From Corynebacterium sphenisci DSM 44792 (GTDB lineage Bacteria; Actinomycetota; Actinomycetes; Mycobacteriales; Mycobacteriaceae), in the NCBI RefSeq assembly GCF_001941505.1, contig NZ_CP009248.1, positions 1,736,001 to 1,800,000 on the forward strand: a DNA stretch of 64,000 nt. Reading direction: 5' to 3'. Shown here piece after piece: positions 34,005 through 44,060 of this stretch (the stretch's first letter is position 1; each line of letters opens with the position of its first letter). The notes under the pieces are model-generated. The model was not told the DNA's origin and searched no databases. It worked only from the letters and a program-made list of their open reading frames with translations. Position numbers and translations under genes: made by a program.

Positions 34005-35345
34005 TCAGTAGTCCAGGTTCGCGCGCAGCTCCCAGGGGGTGACCTGGGACTGGTACTCGCGGCATTCCCGCCACTTGTTGCGCAGGAAGAACTCGTAGAC
34101 GTGATCGCCGAGGGTGTCCGCCACCAGCTCGGAGCGCTCCATCTCGCGCAGCGCCTCCTCCAGGGAGGTCGGCAGATCCCGGTAGCCCAGCGCCCGGCGC
34201 TCCCGCAGGGTCATCTCCGAGATGTTGTCCTCCGCCTGCGGGGGCAGCTCGTAGCCCTCGGTGATCCCGCGCAGGCCCGCGGCGAGCACCACCGAGAAGG
34301 CCAGGTAGGGGTTGCACGCCGAGTCGATGGAGCGGATCTCCACCCGCCGGGAGGAGGCCTTGCCCGGGGAGTACATCGGCACCCGCACCATCGCCGAGCG
34401 GTTCGCCATCCCCCAGGTCGCCGCGGTCGGCGCCTCCGCGCCGAAGACGGTGCGCTTGTAGGAGTTCACCCACTGGTTGGTCACCGCCGAGATCTCGTTG
34501 GCGTGGGTGAGCACCCCGGCGATGAACCCGCGCGCGGTGCGGGAGAGCTGGAACTCGTCATCGGGGTCGTTGAAGGCGTTCTCGTCGCCCTCGAACAGGG
34601 ACATGTGCGTGTGCATCGCCGAGCCGGGCTGGTCGGCGAAGGGCTTCGGCATGAACGTCGCGCGCACCCCGTTGTCCATCGCCACCCGCTTCACCAGGTA
34701 GCGGAAGGTCATGATGTTGTCCGCCATGGCCAGCGCATCGGCGTAGCGCAGGTCGATCTCCTGCTGACCCGGGGCGCCCTCGTGGTGGGAGTACTCCACC
34801 TGGATGCCCATCGCCTCCAGGGCGGTGATCGCGTCGCGCCGGAAATGCGGGGCCTTCTCGTGCACCGCCTGGTCGAAATAGCCGCCGCCGTCGGCCGGCA
34901 CCGGCGGCCGGCCCCCCGTGTCCAGGCTCTCCACCAGGAAGAACTCGATCTCCGGGTGCACCAGGGGGCTCAGCCCCTGCTCCGCGGCGGCCCGGATCTG
35001 GCCGCGCAGCACATGGCGCGGATCCGCCCAGCTGGGCTGGCCGTCGGGCATCACGATATCGCAGAACATCCGGGCCGAATGGGGCTGCTCGTCATCCTGG
35101 CGCCAGGGCAGCACCTGGAAGGTGGAGGGATCCGGCTTGGCGATGGTGTCGGCCTCGGAGACCCGGGAGAAGCCCTCGATGGCGGAGCCGTCGAAGCCGA
35201 TGCCCTCCTCGAAGGCGCCCTCCAGCTCCGCGGGGGACACCGCCACGGACTTCAGGTAGCCCTGGATGTCGGTGAACCAGAGCCGGATGAACTTGATCTC
35301 GCGTTCCTCGACGGTGCGCAGCACGAATTCCTGTTGGCGGTCCAT
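34005..35345 (-). CDS. glnA2: Glutamine synthetase, GSI-alpha type
   Basis: 446 residues, the length of corynebacterial and mycobacterial GlnA2. It has FDGSAIEGF, the catalytic loop PGSAMHTHMSLFEG, GAEAPTAATWG and NRSAMVRVP. The adenylylation loop DLYELPPEE is absent (here GYELPPQAEDNIS), so it should not be a GlnE target despite sharing its operon. C. glutamicum GlnA2 contributes little to ammonium assimilation; the role here is inferred to be similar. ATG 35345 lies 7 bases after TATCGT (+ strand 35353-35358), which suggests leaderless translation. Confidence 0.93.
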   Translation of the reverse strand: MDRQQEFVLRTVEEREIKFIRLWFTDIQGYLKSVAVSPAELEGAFEEGIGFDGSAIEGFSRVSEADTIAKPDPSTFQVLPWRQDDEQPHSARMFCDIVMPDGQPSWADPRHVLRGQIRAAAEQGLSPLVHPEIEFFLVESLDTGGRPPVPADGGGYFDQAVHEKAPHFRRDAITALEAMGIQVEYSHHEGAPGQQEIDLRYADALAMADNIMTFRYLVKRVAMDNGVRATFMPKPFADQPGSAMHTHMSLFEGDENAFNDPDDEFQLSRTARGFIAGVLTHANEISAVTNQWVNSYKRTVFGAEAPTAATWGMANRSAMVRVPMYSPGKASSRRVEIRSIDSACNPYLAFSVVLAAGLRGITEGYELPPQAEDNISEMTLRERRALGYRDLPTSLEEALREMERSELVADTLGDHVYEFFLRNKWRECREYQSQVTPWELRANLDY

Positions 35346-35404
35346 GGATCCGACGATAGCCGCCGCGCGGACGCGCGGCGCCGGCTCATGGCAGACTTCG
35401 GGGC
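35346..35404. promoter_or_regulatory. Divergent leaderless promoters of glnA2 and panB
   Basis: In 59 bases, TATCGT (minus, 35353-35358) ends 7 bases before the glnA2 ATG, and CAGACT (plus, 35392-35397) ends 7 bases before the panB ATG. No ribosome binding site is present on either side. Confidence 0.5.
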
Positions 35405-36214
35405 ATGAGCGCGAAGCAGACCCGACTCCATGACCTCGCCCGCTGGAAGTCCGAGCGCCGCCGCTGGGCGATGCTCACCGCCTACGACTACTCCACCGCC
35501 CGCGCCTTCGCCGAGGCCGGGATCGAGGTGCTGCTGGTGGGCGATTCCGCCGCGAACGTGGTCTACGGCATGGGCACCACCGCCGAGGTCACCCTCGAGG
35601 AGCTCATCCCGCTGGCCCGGGCGGTGGTGCGCGGCGCCCCGCGGGCCCTGGTCGTCGCGGATCTGCCCTTCGGCAGCTACGAGGCCTCCGATGCGCAGGC
35701 GGTGCTCTCCGCGGCCCGGATGATGCGCGAATCCGGGGCGCACATGGTCAAGATCGAGGGCGGGGAGCGGATCGCCCCCCGGATCCGGGCGCTGGTCGCC
35801 GCGGGCATCCCGGTGATGGCGCATATCGGCTTCACCCCGCAGTCCGTGCACGCCCTGGGCGGGTTCCGGGTGCAGGGCCGCGGCGCCGCCGCCGAGGCGC
35901 TGCGCGCCGACGCGGCGGCGGTGCAGGCCGCCGGGGCGGCGGCGGTGGTGCTGGAGATGGTGCCCGGGGCGCTGGCCGCGGAGATCACCGCCGACCTGGC
36001 GATCCCCACCGTCGGCATCGGCGCCGGGGCGGACTGCGATGCCCAGGTGCTGGTCTGGCAGGACATGCTGGGGGTGCCCGAGGACGGCCGCCGGCCCAGC
36101 TTCAGCCACGTCTTCGCCGAGGCGGGCCGGGCGATGACCGAGGGCGCCCGCGCCTACCGGGAGGCCGTGGAGGCCGGGGACTTCCCCACCGCCGGGCACA
36201 CCTTCGACGGCTGA
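35405..36214 (+). CDS. panB: 3-methyl-2-oxobutanoate hydroxymethyltransferase
   Basis: First step of pantothenate synthesis: a hydroxymethyl group from methylenetetrahydrofolate is added to 2-oxoisovalerate to give ketopantoate. The 269 residues cover the whole TIM-barrel, with [30 protein letters not shown] (metal Asp), [27 protein letters not shown] and TVGIGAG. panC is not adjacent. The ATG follows a CAGACT box by 7 bases. It is divergent from glnA2. Confidence 0.95.
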   Translation: MSAKQTRLHDLARWKSERRRWAMLTAYDYSTARAFAEAGIEVLLVGDSAANVVYGMGTTAEVTLEELIPLARAVVRGAPRALVVADLPFGSYEASDAQAVLSAARMMRESGAHMVKIEGGERIAPRIRALVAAGIPVMAHIGFTPQSVHALGGFRVQGRGAAAEALRADAAAVQAAGAAAVVLEMVPGALAAEITADLAIPTVGIGAGADCDAQVLVWQDMLGVPEDGRRPSFSHVFAEAGRAMTEGARAYREAVEAGDFPTAGHTFDG

Positions 36215-36229
36215 GCCGCCCTCCCGGCG

Positions 36230-36255
36230 CCGCGGCCGGGCGCGCCCGGCCGCGG
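36230..36255. terminator. 26-bp perfect palindrome after panB
   Basis: CCGCGGCCGGGCG and its exact reverse complement are adjacent. As RNA it would form a stable hairpin 16 bases after the panB stop, just before the box of the next gene. Confidence 0.6.
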
Positions 36256-36273
36256 CCCCGGTAGGGTCGGGGC

Positions 36274-37989
36274 ATGAACGCGACGAGGGCCATCGAGGTG
36301 GAGGCGAAGTTCGCCGCCGGGGACGATCTGCCGGACCCGGGGCTCGAGGAGCTGATCGGGGTGGCGGGGGTGGCCGCGGTCGGGGAGCCGGAGACCATCG
36401 GGCTCTCCGCGGTCTACCACGACACCGACCGGCTCACCCTCACCCGCGCCCGGTGCACCCTGCGCCGGCGCACCGGGGGCGCCGACGCCGGCTGGCATCT
36501 GAAGACCCCCGCCGAGGCCGGCCGGGTGGAGTACGGCGCGCCCCTGGGCGAGCCGGACGCGCCCCCGCCGGCGGAGGTGCTCGCCCCGGTGCGCGCCCTG
36601 GTGCGCGGCCGGGAGCTCTCCCCCATCGCGGTGGTGGACAACACCCGCCGGGTCACCCGGCTGCGCGACGCGGCCGGCGCCGTGCTCGGCGAGTTCTGCG
36701 ATGACCGGGTGCGGGCGCGCTCCCTGCTGCCCAGGGGCACCGCGACCAGCTGGCGGGAATGGGAGTTCGAGCTCGCCGAGGACCTCGCCGGCGATCCCCG
36801 CGGCGCCGAGCTGCTGGCGGCGGCGCGGGAGCTGCTGCTGGCCGCCGGCGCCACCGAGGCGGAGAGCCCCTCGAAGCTGGCCACCGCGCTCGGCGACTCG
36901 GTGCGCAACGTGCCCGCCCCGGACGCCCCGGCGCGGCCGCCGAAGGGCACCGCGGCTCGGGCGGTGGTCGACGCGCTGGCCGGCAACCGGGACGTGCTGC
37001 TGGACATGGATCCGCGGGTGCGCCGCGACGAGTTCGACTCGGTGCACCGGATGCGGGTGGCCACCCGGGAGCTGCGCAGCCATCTGCGCACCTTCCGCGG
37101 GATCCTCGGCGGGGAGCGCTACGAGCTCGTCGCCGCGGAGCTGAAGGCGCTGGGCCGGGTGCTCGGCGCCGCCCGGGACGCGGAGGTGGTCGCCGAGCGG
37201 CTGGCGGCGGACCTGGACCGGGAGGAGGCCCGGGATCTCGATGAGGGGATCCGGGCGCATCTGGTCGAGGACATCCGCCGCGACTACGCCCGGGCGCACC
37301 GCCGGGTGGTGCTGGCCCTGGACTCGGATCGCTATCTGCGGCTGCTCGACGAGCTCGACGCGCTGATCGCGGATCCGCCGGTGCAGGACGGGGCCGACGC
37401 GGCCGGCCCGGCGGGGCCCGCCGCGCCGGCCGGGGAGGCCGGGGCGGACGACGCCGGGGACGCGGCCGGGACCGGGGCGGAGCCGGTCCCGGGGGATCCG
37501 GGCACGGGGGCCGCGAAGAAGGCCGGGAAGGCCCGGAAGAAGGCCAAGCGCCGGGAGCGGGAGCGCACCCGGGCCACCCTGCTGCGCCATCTCGAGGCCG
37601 CCTACGCCGAGCTCATCGCCGACCATGAGGCCGTCGCCGAGGCGCCCGACCCGGCGGAGCGGGATCGGCGGCTGCACGAGGTGCGCAAGGCGGCGAAGAA
37701 GCTGCGCTACTCCGCGGACGCGGCGAAGGCCGCCGGGGTGCGCACCCGGGGGCTGCGCCGGGCCTGCCGGGAGCTGCAGACCAGCCTCGGCGAGCACCAG
37801 GACGCGGTCACCGCCCGGGCGGTGCTGCGCCGGCACGCCCGCCGGGCCCGCCGGCTGGGCCGGGACACCTTCGGCTACGGGGTGCTGCACCAGATGGAGT
37901 ACGCCGCCGGGCGGGCGGCGCTGGCCGACTACGACGAGCGGATCCGGGAGATCCGCCGCCGGCACCGGAGGATGATCCGGGGGGACTGA
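36274..37989 (+). CDS. CYTH and CHAD domain protein
   Basis: 571 residues. The N-terminal CYTH (triphosphate tunnel) domain (about 5-200) carries the ExExK signature at Glu8, Glu10 and Lys12 (IEVEAKF), with further Arg/Lys/Glu pairs such as CTLRRRTGG. The C-terminal CHAD helical domain (about 225-560) is rich in conserved His/Arg: DSVHRMRVATRELRSHLRTF, LHEVRKAAKKLRYSADA, LGEHQDAVTA. A low-complexity Ala/Gly/Lys insertion (about 370-430) interrupts CHAD. Such proteins are thought to act on inorganic polyphosphate or triphosphates. TAGGGT (36262-36267) ends 6 bases before the ATG, so it is leaderless. Confidence 0.9.
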   Translation: MNATRAIEVEAKFAAGDDLPDPGLEELIGVAGVAAVGEPETIGLSAVYHDTDRLTLTRARCTLRRRTGGADAGWHLKTPAEAGRVEYGAPLGEPDAPPPAEVLAPVRALVRGRELSPIAVVDNTRRVTRLRDAAGAVLGEFCDDRVRARSLLPRGTATSWREWEFELAEDLAGDPRGAELLAAARELLLAAGATEAESPSKLATALGDSVRNVPAPDAPARPPKGTAARAVVDALAGNRDVLLDMDPRVRRDEFDSVHRMRVATRELRSHLRTFRGILGGERYELVAAELKALGRVLGAARDAEVVAERLAADLDREEARDLDEGIRAHLVEDIRRDYARAHRRVVLALDSDRYLRLLDELDALIADPPVQDGADAAGPAGPAAPAGEAGADDAGDAAGTGAEPVPGDPGTGAAKKAGKARKKAKRRERERTRATLLRHLEAAYAELIADHEAVAEAPDPAERDRRLHEVRKAAKKLRYSADAAKAAGVRTRGLRRACRELQTSLGEHQDAVTARAVLRRHARRARRLGRDTFGYGVLHQMEYAAGRAALADYDERIREIRRRHRRMIRGD

Positions 37990-38001
37990 GCCCCGGCCGG
38001 G

Positions 38002-38211
38002 CTAGTCGCCGGACGTGCGCGCCGGCTCGCCCCAGTCGTCGTCGGCCTCGTCCCATTCATCGGCGGCGGCGTTGCGGGCCTGCACCCGCTCCAGGGCCGC
38101 CCGGGCCTCCGCCTCCGTGTCATAGGGGCCCATCCGGTCGTCCCAGCCGTGCAACTTGCCCCGCACCACCTCGCCGGTGCTGAGCAGGTAGTACCACTTC
38201 TCGCCGCCCAT
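38002..38211 (-). CDS. Small conserved actinobacterial protein
   Basis: 69 residues: an aromatic N-terminus (EKWYYLLSTGEVVRGKLHGW), DDRMGPYDTEAEARAALERV, and an acidic tail. I recognise it as the short conserved protein between glnA2 and galK-type genes in corynebacteria, of unknown function. The shape resembles an SPOR-like or single small-domain protein. ATG 38211 is supported by AAGGAGG about 7 bases upstream. It is convergent with the CYTH-CHAD gene. Confidence 0.75.
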   Translation of the reverse strand: MGGEKWYYLLSTGEVVRGKLHGWDDRMGPYDTEAEARAALERVQARNAAADEWDEADDDWGEPARTSGD

Positions 38212-38363
38212 CGGGCGCCTCCTTCCCGGTGCCGGCCGCCGGCGGGGCCCGCCCGCGGCCCGGTGAACGCTGCTGTCCCCACGGTAGCGCCGGCGCCGCG
38301 CGGCCGCCGCCCGGCGGGCTCCCCCCGGGCCCCGGCGCCCCCGGCCCCGGCTACCATGTGCCG

Positions 38364-39587
38364 ATGACCACCCCCGACGCCGCCCGATCCGTGGAGAGGA
38401 CCCCGATGCCCGGCACCCCCGCCCTCGACCGCGTCCTGGCCGCCGTGCGCGGCGGAGCCGATGCGCGCGCACTGCCCGACGGCCACGCCGCCGCCTCCGC
38501 CCCGGCCTCCGTGGAGCTCATCGGCGACCCCTGCGCCCGCGCCGGCGGGATGCTGCTCACCGCCGCCGCCGGGGCGTCCGCGGCGGTGGCGCTGGGCCCC
38601 GCCGAGGACGACGCCCTGGTGATCCGCGCCGGCGGGGAGGAGCACCGGATGCCGATGCCGGACGCGACCCCCGAGGGGCTGCCGCGCACCGCGGCGACGG
38701 TGGCCGCCGCGGTGGTCGCCCTGCAGCAGGCGGTGCCGCTCATCCCGCGCACCGGGCGGGGCCTCAGCGTCACCGTGGCATCGGACATCCCCTCCCGCCG
38801 GGGCCTGGGCGAGCGCGCCGCGATCGGGGCGGCGCTGGCGCTGGCCGCCAACGAGATCTGGGGCGACCGCGATGACGTGCCCACCCGGGCCCGCTACGCC
38901 GCCGCACTGCACGAGGCGCAGGCCGCGCACCTGGGCCGGGACATCCCGCTGCACCCGTACACGGTGGCGCTGCGCGCCCGGGCCGGGCACGTGGCCCTGT
39001 GCAACCACGCCGACGGGGCGGTCACCCAGGTGCCGGTGCCGGATCACCTCCGGCTGCTGGTGGCCTGGTCCCCGGATGTCACCGGCGCGGAGCCGCCGGT
39101 GGCCCGGGACCGGTTCTTCGCCGAGGCCTGCCGGGCCTTCGGGGTGCCCACCCTGGCGGAGCTGCCGGACGCGGACACCCGGGTGCTGGAGTGGATCCGG
39201 GCCCGCCACCAGGTGGACCCGGACTCCGACGCGCCCACCGAGTCCCGGGCCGCGGCCTGGCTGGAGCGGGCCGGCGCCGGGGCGGACCGGTGCCGGGCGA
39301 TCTCCGGGCACCTGCGCCACGGCGACGTCGCCGCGGCGCTGAACACCGTGGCCGTGGACATCCGGGACCACGGCGGCGCCCCCGACGCGGACGCCCCGCT
39401 GGGCCAGCTCACCGCCGCCGCCGCCGACGCCGGCGCCCTGGTGCGCCCGCTGGGCGCCCCGGCGGCGGCCCTGGTGGCCTGGGCGCCGGCCGGGGCGGCC
39501 GCGGCGACCGCCGCGGCGATCCGCGCCGCCGGAGGTTCCGCAATCCCCGTGGCGGCCACCCCCGCCGGGCTACCCTGGGGGGCATGA
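38364..39587 (+). CDS. Galactokinase-like GHMP family protein
   Basis: 407 residues with the overall layout of galactokinase, but the signatures are degenerate. The N-terminal sugar-binding motif GRxNLIGEHxDY appears only as [15 protein letters not shown], and the phosphate-binding GLSSSAA loop as [18 protein letters not shown]. Kinase activity is doubtful. It sits in the place of the galK-type gene of this region in C. glutamicum. The ATG is 6 bases after TACCAT (38352-38357), leaderless. Its end overlaps the trpB2-like start by 4 bases (ATGA), so the two are translationally coupled. Confidence 0.65.
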   Translation: MTTPDAARSVERTPMPGTPALDRVLAAVRGGADARALPDGHAAASAPASVELIGDPCARAGGMLLTAAAGASAAVALGPAEDDALVIRAGGEEHRMPMPDATPEGLPRTAATVAAAVVALQQAVPLIPRTGRGLSVTVASDIPSRRGLGERAAIGAALALAANEIWGDRDDVPTRARYAAALHEAQAAHLGRDIPLHPYTVALRARAGHVALCNHADGAVTQVPVPDHLRLLVAWSPDVTGAEPPVARDRFFAEACRAFGVPTLAELPDADTRVLEWIRARHQVDPDSDAPTESRAAAWLERAGAGADRCRAISGHLRHGDVAAALNTVAVDIRDHGGAPDADAPLGQLTAAAADAGALVRPLGAPAAALVAWAPAGAAAATAAAIRAAGGSAIPVAATPAGLPWGA

Positions 39588-40954
39588 GCCCCGAACAGCG
39601 CGACCCCGCCCCCGTCCCCTCCTCCGGACCCGAGCAGGCCGGCCCCGCAGGCCCCGTCGACCGGCACATGACCAAGGCGGTGCTGCCCGAGTCGCTGATG
39701 CCGACGCACTGGTACAACCTCGCCGCGGACTTCCCCGAGCCGATGCCGCCGCATCTGCACCCGGGCACCGGCGAACCCCTCGCCCCGGAGGACATGACCC
39801 CGCTGTTCGCCACCGGACTGGTCGAGCAGGAGTTCTCCCGGGAGCGCTATATCGAGATCCCGGAGCCGGTGCGCGACATCTACCGGCTGTGGCGGCCCTC
39901 CCCGCTGGCCCGGGCGCCCCGGCTGGAGCGCGCCCTGGGCACCTCGGCGCGGATCTACTTCAAGAACGAGTCGGTCTCCCCCATCGGCTCGCATAAGCCG
40001 AACACCTCGATCGCCCAGGCGTACTACAACCGGGTCGACGGGATCACCAAGCTGACCACGGAGACCGGCGCCGGCCAGTGGGGCGCCTCCCTGGCCTTCG
40101 CCGGCCAGTTCTTCGACCAGGAGGTCGAGGTCTGGCAGGTGCGCGCCTCCTACGACTCCAAGCCCTACCGGCGGATGCTCATGCACGTCTACGGCGCCAC
40201 CGTGCACCCCTCCCCCTCCGACCTCACCGAGGCCGGCCGGGCGATGCTGGCCAAGGACCCGGACACCCCCGGGTCGCTGGGCATGGCGGTCTCCGAGGCG
40301 ATCGAGGTCGCGGTGGGCACCGAGGGCGCCCGGTACTCCCTGGGCTCGGTGCTCAACCACGTGATGCTGCACCAGACGATCATCGGCCAGGAGGCGATCC
40401 GGCAGCTGGAGATGTTCGGCGAGGACGCCGGCCCGGACATCGTGATCGGCTGCGCGGGCGGCGGCTCCAACCTCGCCGGGCTGTCCTTCCCCTTCATCGG
40501 GGCGAACATCCGCGGCGAGACCGCCGCCCGGATCCTCGCCGTGGAGCCGGCCCGCTGCCCCTCCCTGACCAAGGGCGAGTACCGCTACGACCACGGCGAC
40601 GTCGCCGGGCTGACCCCGCTGCTGAAGATGCACACCCTGGGCCGGGACTTCGTCCCGGATCCGATCCACGCCGGCGGGCTGCGCTACCACGCGATGGCCC
40701 CGATGGTCTCCCATGCGGTGGAGACCGGGCTGATGGAGGCCCGCTCGATCACCCAGGAGGAGGCCTTCGCCGCCGGGATCCTCTTCGCCCGCACCGAGGG
40801 CACCGTGCCCGCCCCGGAGTCCAACCACGCCATCGCCGCCGCGGTGGCGGAGGCCCGCCGGCACACCGGGGAGCCCGGCTCCGGCCCGGTGATCCTGATC
40901 GGCCTGTCCGGCAACGGGTTCCTGGACCTGCCCGCCTACGACCAGTTCCTGTAG
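39584..40954 (+). CDS. TrpB2-type tryptophan synthase beta-like protein
   Basis: A 456-residue PLP-dependent enzyme of the TrpB2 type. The PLP lysine is Lys138 ([15 protein letters not shown]). ETGAGQWG, the phosphate loop [16 protein letters not shown] and [15 protein letters not shown] are typical. TrpB2 enzymes make tryptophan from indole and serine without TrpA, or salvage indole. No trpA lies nearby. It overlaps the galactokinase-like gene by 4 bases, but TACCCT (39571-39576), 7 bases upstream, could give an extra leaderless transcript. Confidence 0.88.
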   Translation: MSPEQRDPAPVPSSGPEQAGPAGPVDRHMTKAVLPESLMPTHWYNLAADFPEPMPPHLHPGTGEPLAPEDMTPLFATGLVEQEFSRERYIEIPEPVRDIYRLWRPSPLARAPRLERALGTSARIYFKNESVSPIGSHKPNTSIAQAYYNRVDGITKLTTETGAGQWGASLAFAGQFFDQEVEVWQVRASYDSKPYRRMLMHVYGATVHPSPSDLTEAGRAMLAKDPDTPGSLGMAVSEAIEVAVGTEGARYSLGSVLNHVMLHQTIIGQEAIRQLEMFGEDAGPDIVIGCAGGGSNLAGLSFPFIGANIRGETAARILAVEPARCPSLTKGEYRYDHGDVAGLTPLLKMHTLGRDFVPDPIHAGGLRYHAMAPMVSHAVETGLMEARSITQEEAFAAGILFARTEGTVPAPESNHAIAAAVAEARRHTGEPGSGPVILIGLSGNGFLDLPAYDQFL

Positions 40955-40962
40955 CCGCCGGG

Positions 40963-40997
40963 GCCGCGGGCGGGCCCCGGCGGGGCCCGCCCGCGGC
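40963..40997. terminator. 16-bp hairpin between trpB2-like gene and rnpB
   Basis: GCCGCGGGCGGGCCCC, loop GGC, GGGGCCCGCCCGCGGC. The stem is perfect and serves the convergent trpB2-like gene (plus) and RNase P RNA (minus). Confidence 0.8.
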
Positions 40998-41011
40998 GGG
41001 GGCTGTGCGGT

Positions 41012-41469
<458 letters not shown>

Positions 41470-41476
41470 GGACAGC

Positions 41477-42142
41477 CTACCCCAGGTGCCCGGTGTCGTT
41501 GACCAGGGTCACCGAGGTGGGCCCGTCCGCGTAGAACTCGGCGACGCTCACCGAGGCGAGATCCAGGTGCAGGTTGACGAAGAGCTCGAAGCCCACCCCC
41601 AGGCCCTGCCGCAGCAGCGCCTTGATCGGGGTGACGTGGCTGACCACGAGCAGATCCGCCGGCCCCCGGCCGGCCAGGCGCCCCCGGGCGGCGCGCACCC
41701 GGGCGTCGACCTCGGCGAAGGCCTCCCCGCCGGGCGGGGCCAGTGTCGGGTCGGCCAGCCAGTCGGCGTGCCGGCGCGGGTCCCGGGCGGCGGCCTCGGC
41801 GAAGGTGAGCCCCTCCCAGGAGCCGAAGTCGGTCTCCCGCAGATCCTCGTCGACCTCCACCTCCAGGCCGAGCGCCGCCGCGGCGTGGCCGGCGGTGGCC
41901 CGGGCCCGGCGCTGCGGGGAGCTCACCACGGCGGCGAACCGCCAGCCGGCCCCGGCCAGGCGGCGCGCCGCCGCGCGGGCCTGGGCGTGGCCGAGCTCGG
42001 TGAGCCCCGGGTCGGAGGCGGAGCCGGAGTAGCGCCGGTCCACGCTCATCGCCGTCTGCCCGTGGCGCAGCAGCACCAGCCGGGTGGGCGCCCCCGTCGC
42101 CCCGGTCCAGCCCGGCGCGGCCGCGGCCCCGGCGGCGCTCAC
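41477..42142 (-). CDS. Histidine phosphatase (phosphoglycerate mutase family)
   Basis: 221 residues of the histidine phosphatase superfamily, with the catalytic RHG (LVLLRHGQTAMSV), SSPQRRARATAG, the acid ETDFGSWEGL and the second His in LLVVSHVTPIKALL. At this syntenic position mycobacteria have a fused RNase HI-phosphatase (Rv2228c); here only the phosphatase half is present. It may act on alpha-ribazole phosphate or another small phosphate ester. GTG 42142 overlaps the preceding stop (GTGA), so it is coupled to the zinc-ribbon gene. It is the last gene of a four-gene operon. Confidence 0.85.
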   Translation of the reverse strand: MSAAGAAAAPGWTGATGAPTRLVLLRHGQTAMSVDRRYSGSASDPGLTELGHAQARAAARRLAGAGWRFAAVVSSPQRRARATAGHAAAALGLEVEVDEDLRETDFGSWEGLTFAEAAARDPRRHADWLADPTLAPPGGEAFAEVDARVRAARGRLAGRGPADLLVVSHVTPIKALLRQGLGVGFELFVNLHLDLASVSVAEFYADGPTSVTLVNDTGHLG

Positions 42143-42873
42143 CGGCGGCCCGCCTCGATGGTCTCCGGGCGCACCAGCCAGCACAGGCACTCCGGGCACA
42201 CCGCGACCTCGTCGACGTCCAGGGCGGCGAATTCGCGCAGCGTGGCCGGGTCCAGGTCCATGAAGCAGCTGCGGCACTGCCGGCCGGCGAGCCGGGCCAC
42301 CGCGATGCCGACCTCCTCCTCCAGGGCGTCGTAGCGGGCGAGCAGCCCCGGCTCCACCCCGGCGCGCAGCCGGGCGGCCTCGGCGGTGAGCTCCTCGCGT
42401 TCGGCGACCAGGGCCGCGTCCGCGGCGTCCAGGGCCCGCCGGGCCGCGGCGAGGCGGTCGTCGACGTCCCCGCCGGCGGCCCCGGCGTGCATCTGCAGGG
42501 CGTCGCGGTGGTCGCGCACCTCGGCGATCCGGGCCTCCAGGGCCTCCCGGCGGCGGGCGGTGGAGCGCAGATCGTGCTCGATGTCCCGGCGGGTGCGGGC
42601 GTCGCCGACGGCGCCGAGCACCCGGCGGTCATCGGCCTCCCGGCGGCGCATCTTCTCCAGATCCGCCTCCAGCCGGCGCAGGTCCATGCCCAGGTCCTTG
42701 GCGGCCAGCCGGGCCCGGGCGGAGTCGGTGCGGCTGCGCGCGGCCTCGGCCTGCAGCCGGGTCCACTCGGCGCGCTCGGGCAGCGATTCCCGGCGGGCGG
42801 CGATGCCGTCGAGGCGGGTGCGGCAGGTGGACAGGTCCAGCAGCCGCACCTGCAGCGCGGGGTCGATCCTCAT
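42139..42873 (-). CDS. Coiled-coil zinc-ribbon protein
   Basis: 244 residues: a long Arg/Glu/Ala-rich helical coiled coil (about 20-180), then a C4 zinc ribbon (CRSC ... CPEC, about 195-230). This is the conserved Rv2229c-type family found with NIF3 proteins. A role in nucleic-acid or flagellin-like regulation has been proposed for relatives, but none is firm. The start ATG overlaps the stop of the NIF3 gene (ATGA), and its own stop overlaps the phosphatase start. Confidence 0.88.
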   Translation of the reverse strand: MRIDPALQVRLLDLSTCRTRLDGIAARRESLPERAEWTRLQAEAARSRTDSARARLAAKDLGMDLRRLEADLEKMRRREADDRRVLGAVGDARTRRDIEHDLRSTARRREALEARIAEVRDHRDALQMHAGAAGGDVDDRLAAARRALDAADAALVAEREELTAEAARLRAGVEPGLLARYDALEEEVGIAVARLAGRQCRSCFMDLDPATLREFAALDVDEVAVCPECLCWLVRPETIEAGRR

Positions 42874-44060
42874 CGCCGCGGCCCCCCGTCCCCGGCCCCG
42901 GCCGCGGGCCCGTCCGGGGCCCGGCCGCGGCCGCCGGCGGCGAGGGTCCACGGGTCGGTGCGGATGTCGAGCACCTCGGCGGCGATCCCGGCGCGCTCGG
43001 CGATGAGCGCCGCGGCGGCGGCGCACCAGGGCGATTCGCTGGCCCAGTGCGCGGTATCCACGATGCAGGGCCCGCCGGCGCGCAGCGCCTCGTCCACCGG
43101 GTGGTGCCGCAGATCGGAGGTGACGAAGGCGTCCACCCCGGCGGCCGCGGCGGCGCCGAGGAAGGAGTCCCCGGAGCCGCTGGCCACCGCCACGGTGCGG
43201 ATCCGCCGGTCCGGGTCCCCGGCCCCGCGCACCCCCCATTCGGTGGCGGGCAGCCGCTCGGCGACCCGGGCCACGAAATCGCGGAAGGCCATCGGCCGGT
43301 CCAGTTCCCCGATCCGGCCCAGCCCGGTGGCCCGGTCCGGGTCGACGGTGGGGGCGGCGGACTCGATGATGTCGAAGGCCGGCTCCTCGTAGGGGTGCGC
43401 CGCGCGGAGCGCGGCGAGCACCCGGGCCCGGGCCGGCCGCGGGGCGACCAGCTCCAGCTTGGTCTCCGCGACGGCCTCCTCCACCCCGGCGGCGCCGATA
43501 TGCGGCCGGGCGCCGGGGCCGGGCCGGAAGCGGCCGGTGCCGGCGGTGTCGAAGCGGCACCGGTCGTAGTCGCCGATCGCCCCGGCCCCGGCGTCGAACA
43601 GCGCCGCGGCGACCGCGTCGGCGTCACCGGCCGGCACCTTCACCGCCCACAGGTCCAGGCCCGGGTCGGGGGTCGGCGCCAGGGGCCGGCCGGGGCGCAC
43701 CCCGAGCAGTTCGGCGAGGGCGTCGTTGACCCCGGGCCGGGCGGAGTCGGCGTTGGTGTGCGCGGCGAACAGGGCCACCCCGGCGCGGATCAGCCGGTGC
43801 AGGATCCGGCCCTTGGGGGTGTCCGCGGCGACGCTGCTCACCCCGCGCAGCAGCAGCGGGTGGTGCACCACCAGCAGCTGCGCCCCGGTCTCGATCGCCG
43901 CCTCGGCGACGGCGTCGGTGCAGTCCAGGGCGACCGCCACCCGGTCCACCGGGGCGGCGGGGTCACCGCAGATCAACCCCACCCGGTCCCAGTCCTCGGC
44001 CAGCTGCGGGGGGTAGGCCCGGTCCAGCAGGTCCCGGATCTCCCCGACGGTCACGCTCAT
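42870..44060 (-). CDS. NIF3-like (YbgI/DUF34) metal-binding protein
   Basis: 396 residues, the longer NIF3 form with an inserted domain (about 130-245) between the two halves of the metal-binding core. Metal ligands are visible in LLVVHHPLLLRG, FAAHTNADS and the C-terminal TSDLRHHPVDEA and DTAHWASE. Proposed functions of the family include GTP cyclohydrolase-like activity and metal insertion; none is settled. It is the second gene of the cobC-NIF3-zinc ribbon-phosphatase operon, and both ends overlap their neighbours by 4 bases. Confidence 0.92.
   Translation of the reverse strand: MSVTVGEIRDLLDRAYPPQLAEDWDRVGLICGDPAAPVDRVAVALDCTDAVAEAAIETGAQLLVVHHPLLLRGVSSVAADTPKGRILHRLIRAGVALFAAHTNADSARPGVNDALAELLGVRPGRPLAPTPDPGLDLWAVKVPAGDADAVAAALFDAGAGAIGDYDRCRFDTAGTGRFRPGPGARPHIGAAGVEEAVAETKLELVAPRPARARVLAALRAAHPYEEPAFDIIESAAPTVDPDRATGLGRIGELDRPMAFRDFVARVAERLPATEWGVRGAGDPDRRIRTVAVASGSGDSFLGAAAAAGVDAFVTSDLRHHPVDEALRAGGPCIVDTAHWASESPWCAAAAALIAERAGIAAEVLDIRTDPWTLAAGGRGRAPDGPAAGAGDGGPRR

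Noticed and set aside
30827..34042. A 1071-residue plus-strand frame opposite glnE
   Set aside because: Shadow of glnE; composition of His/Gln/Pro/Gly with no domain.
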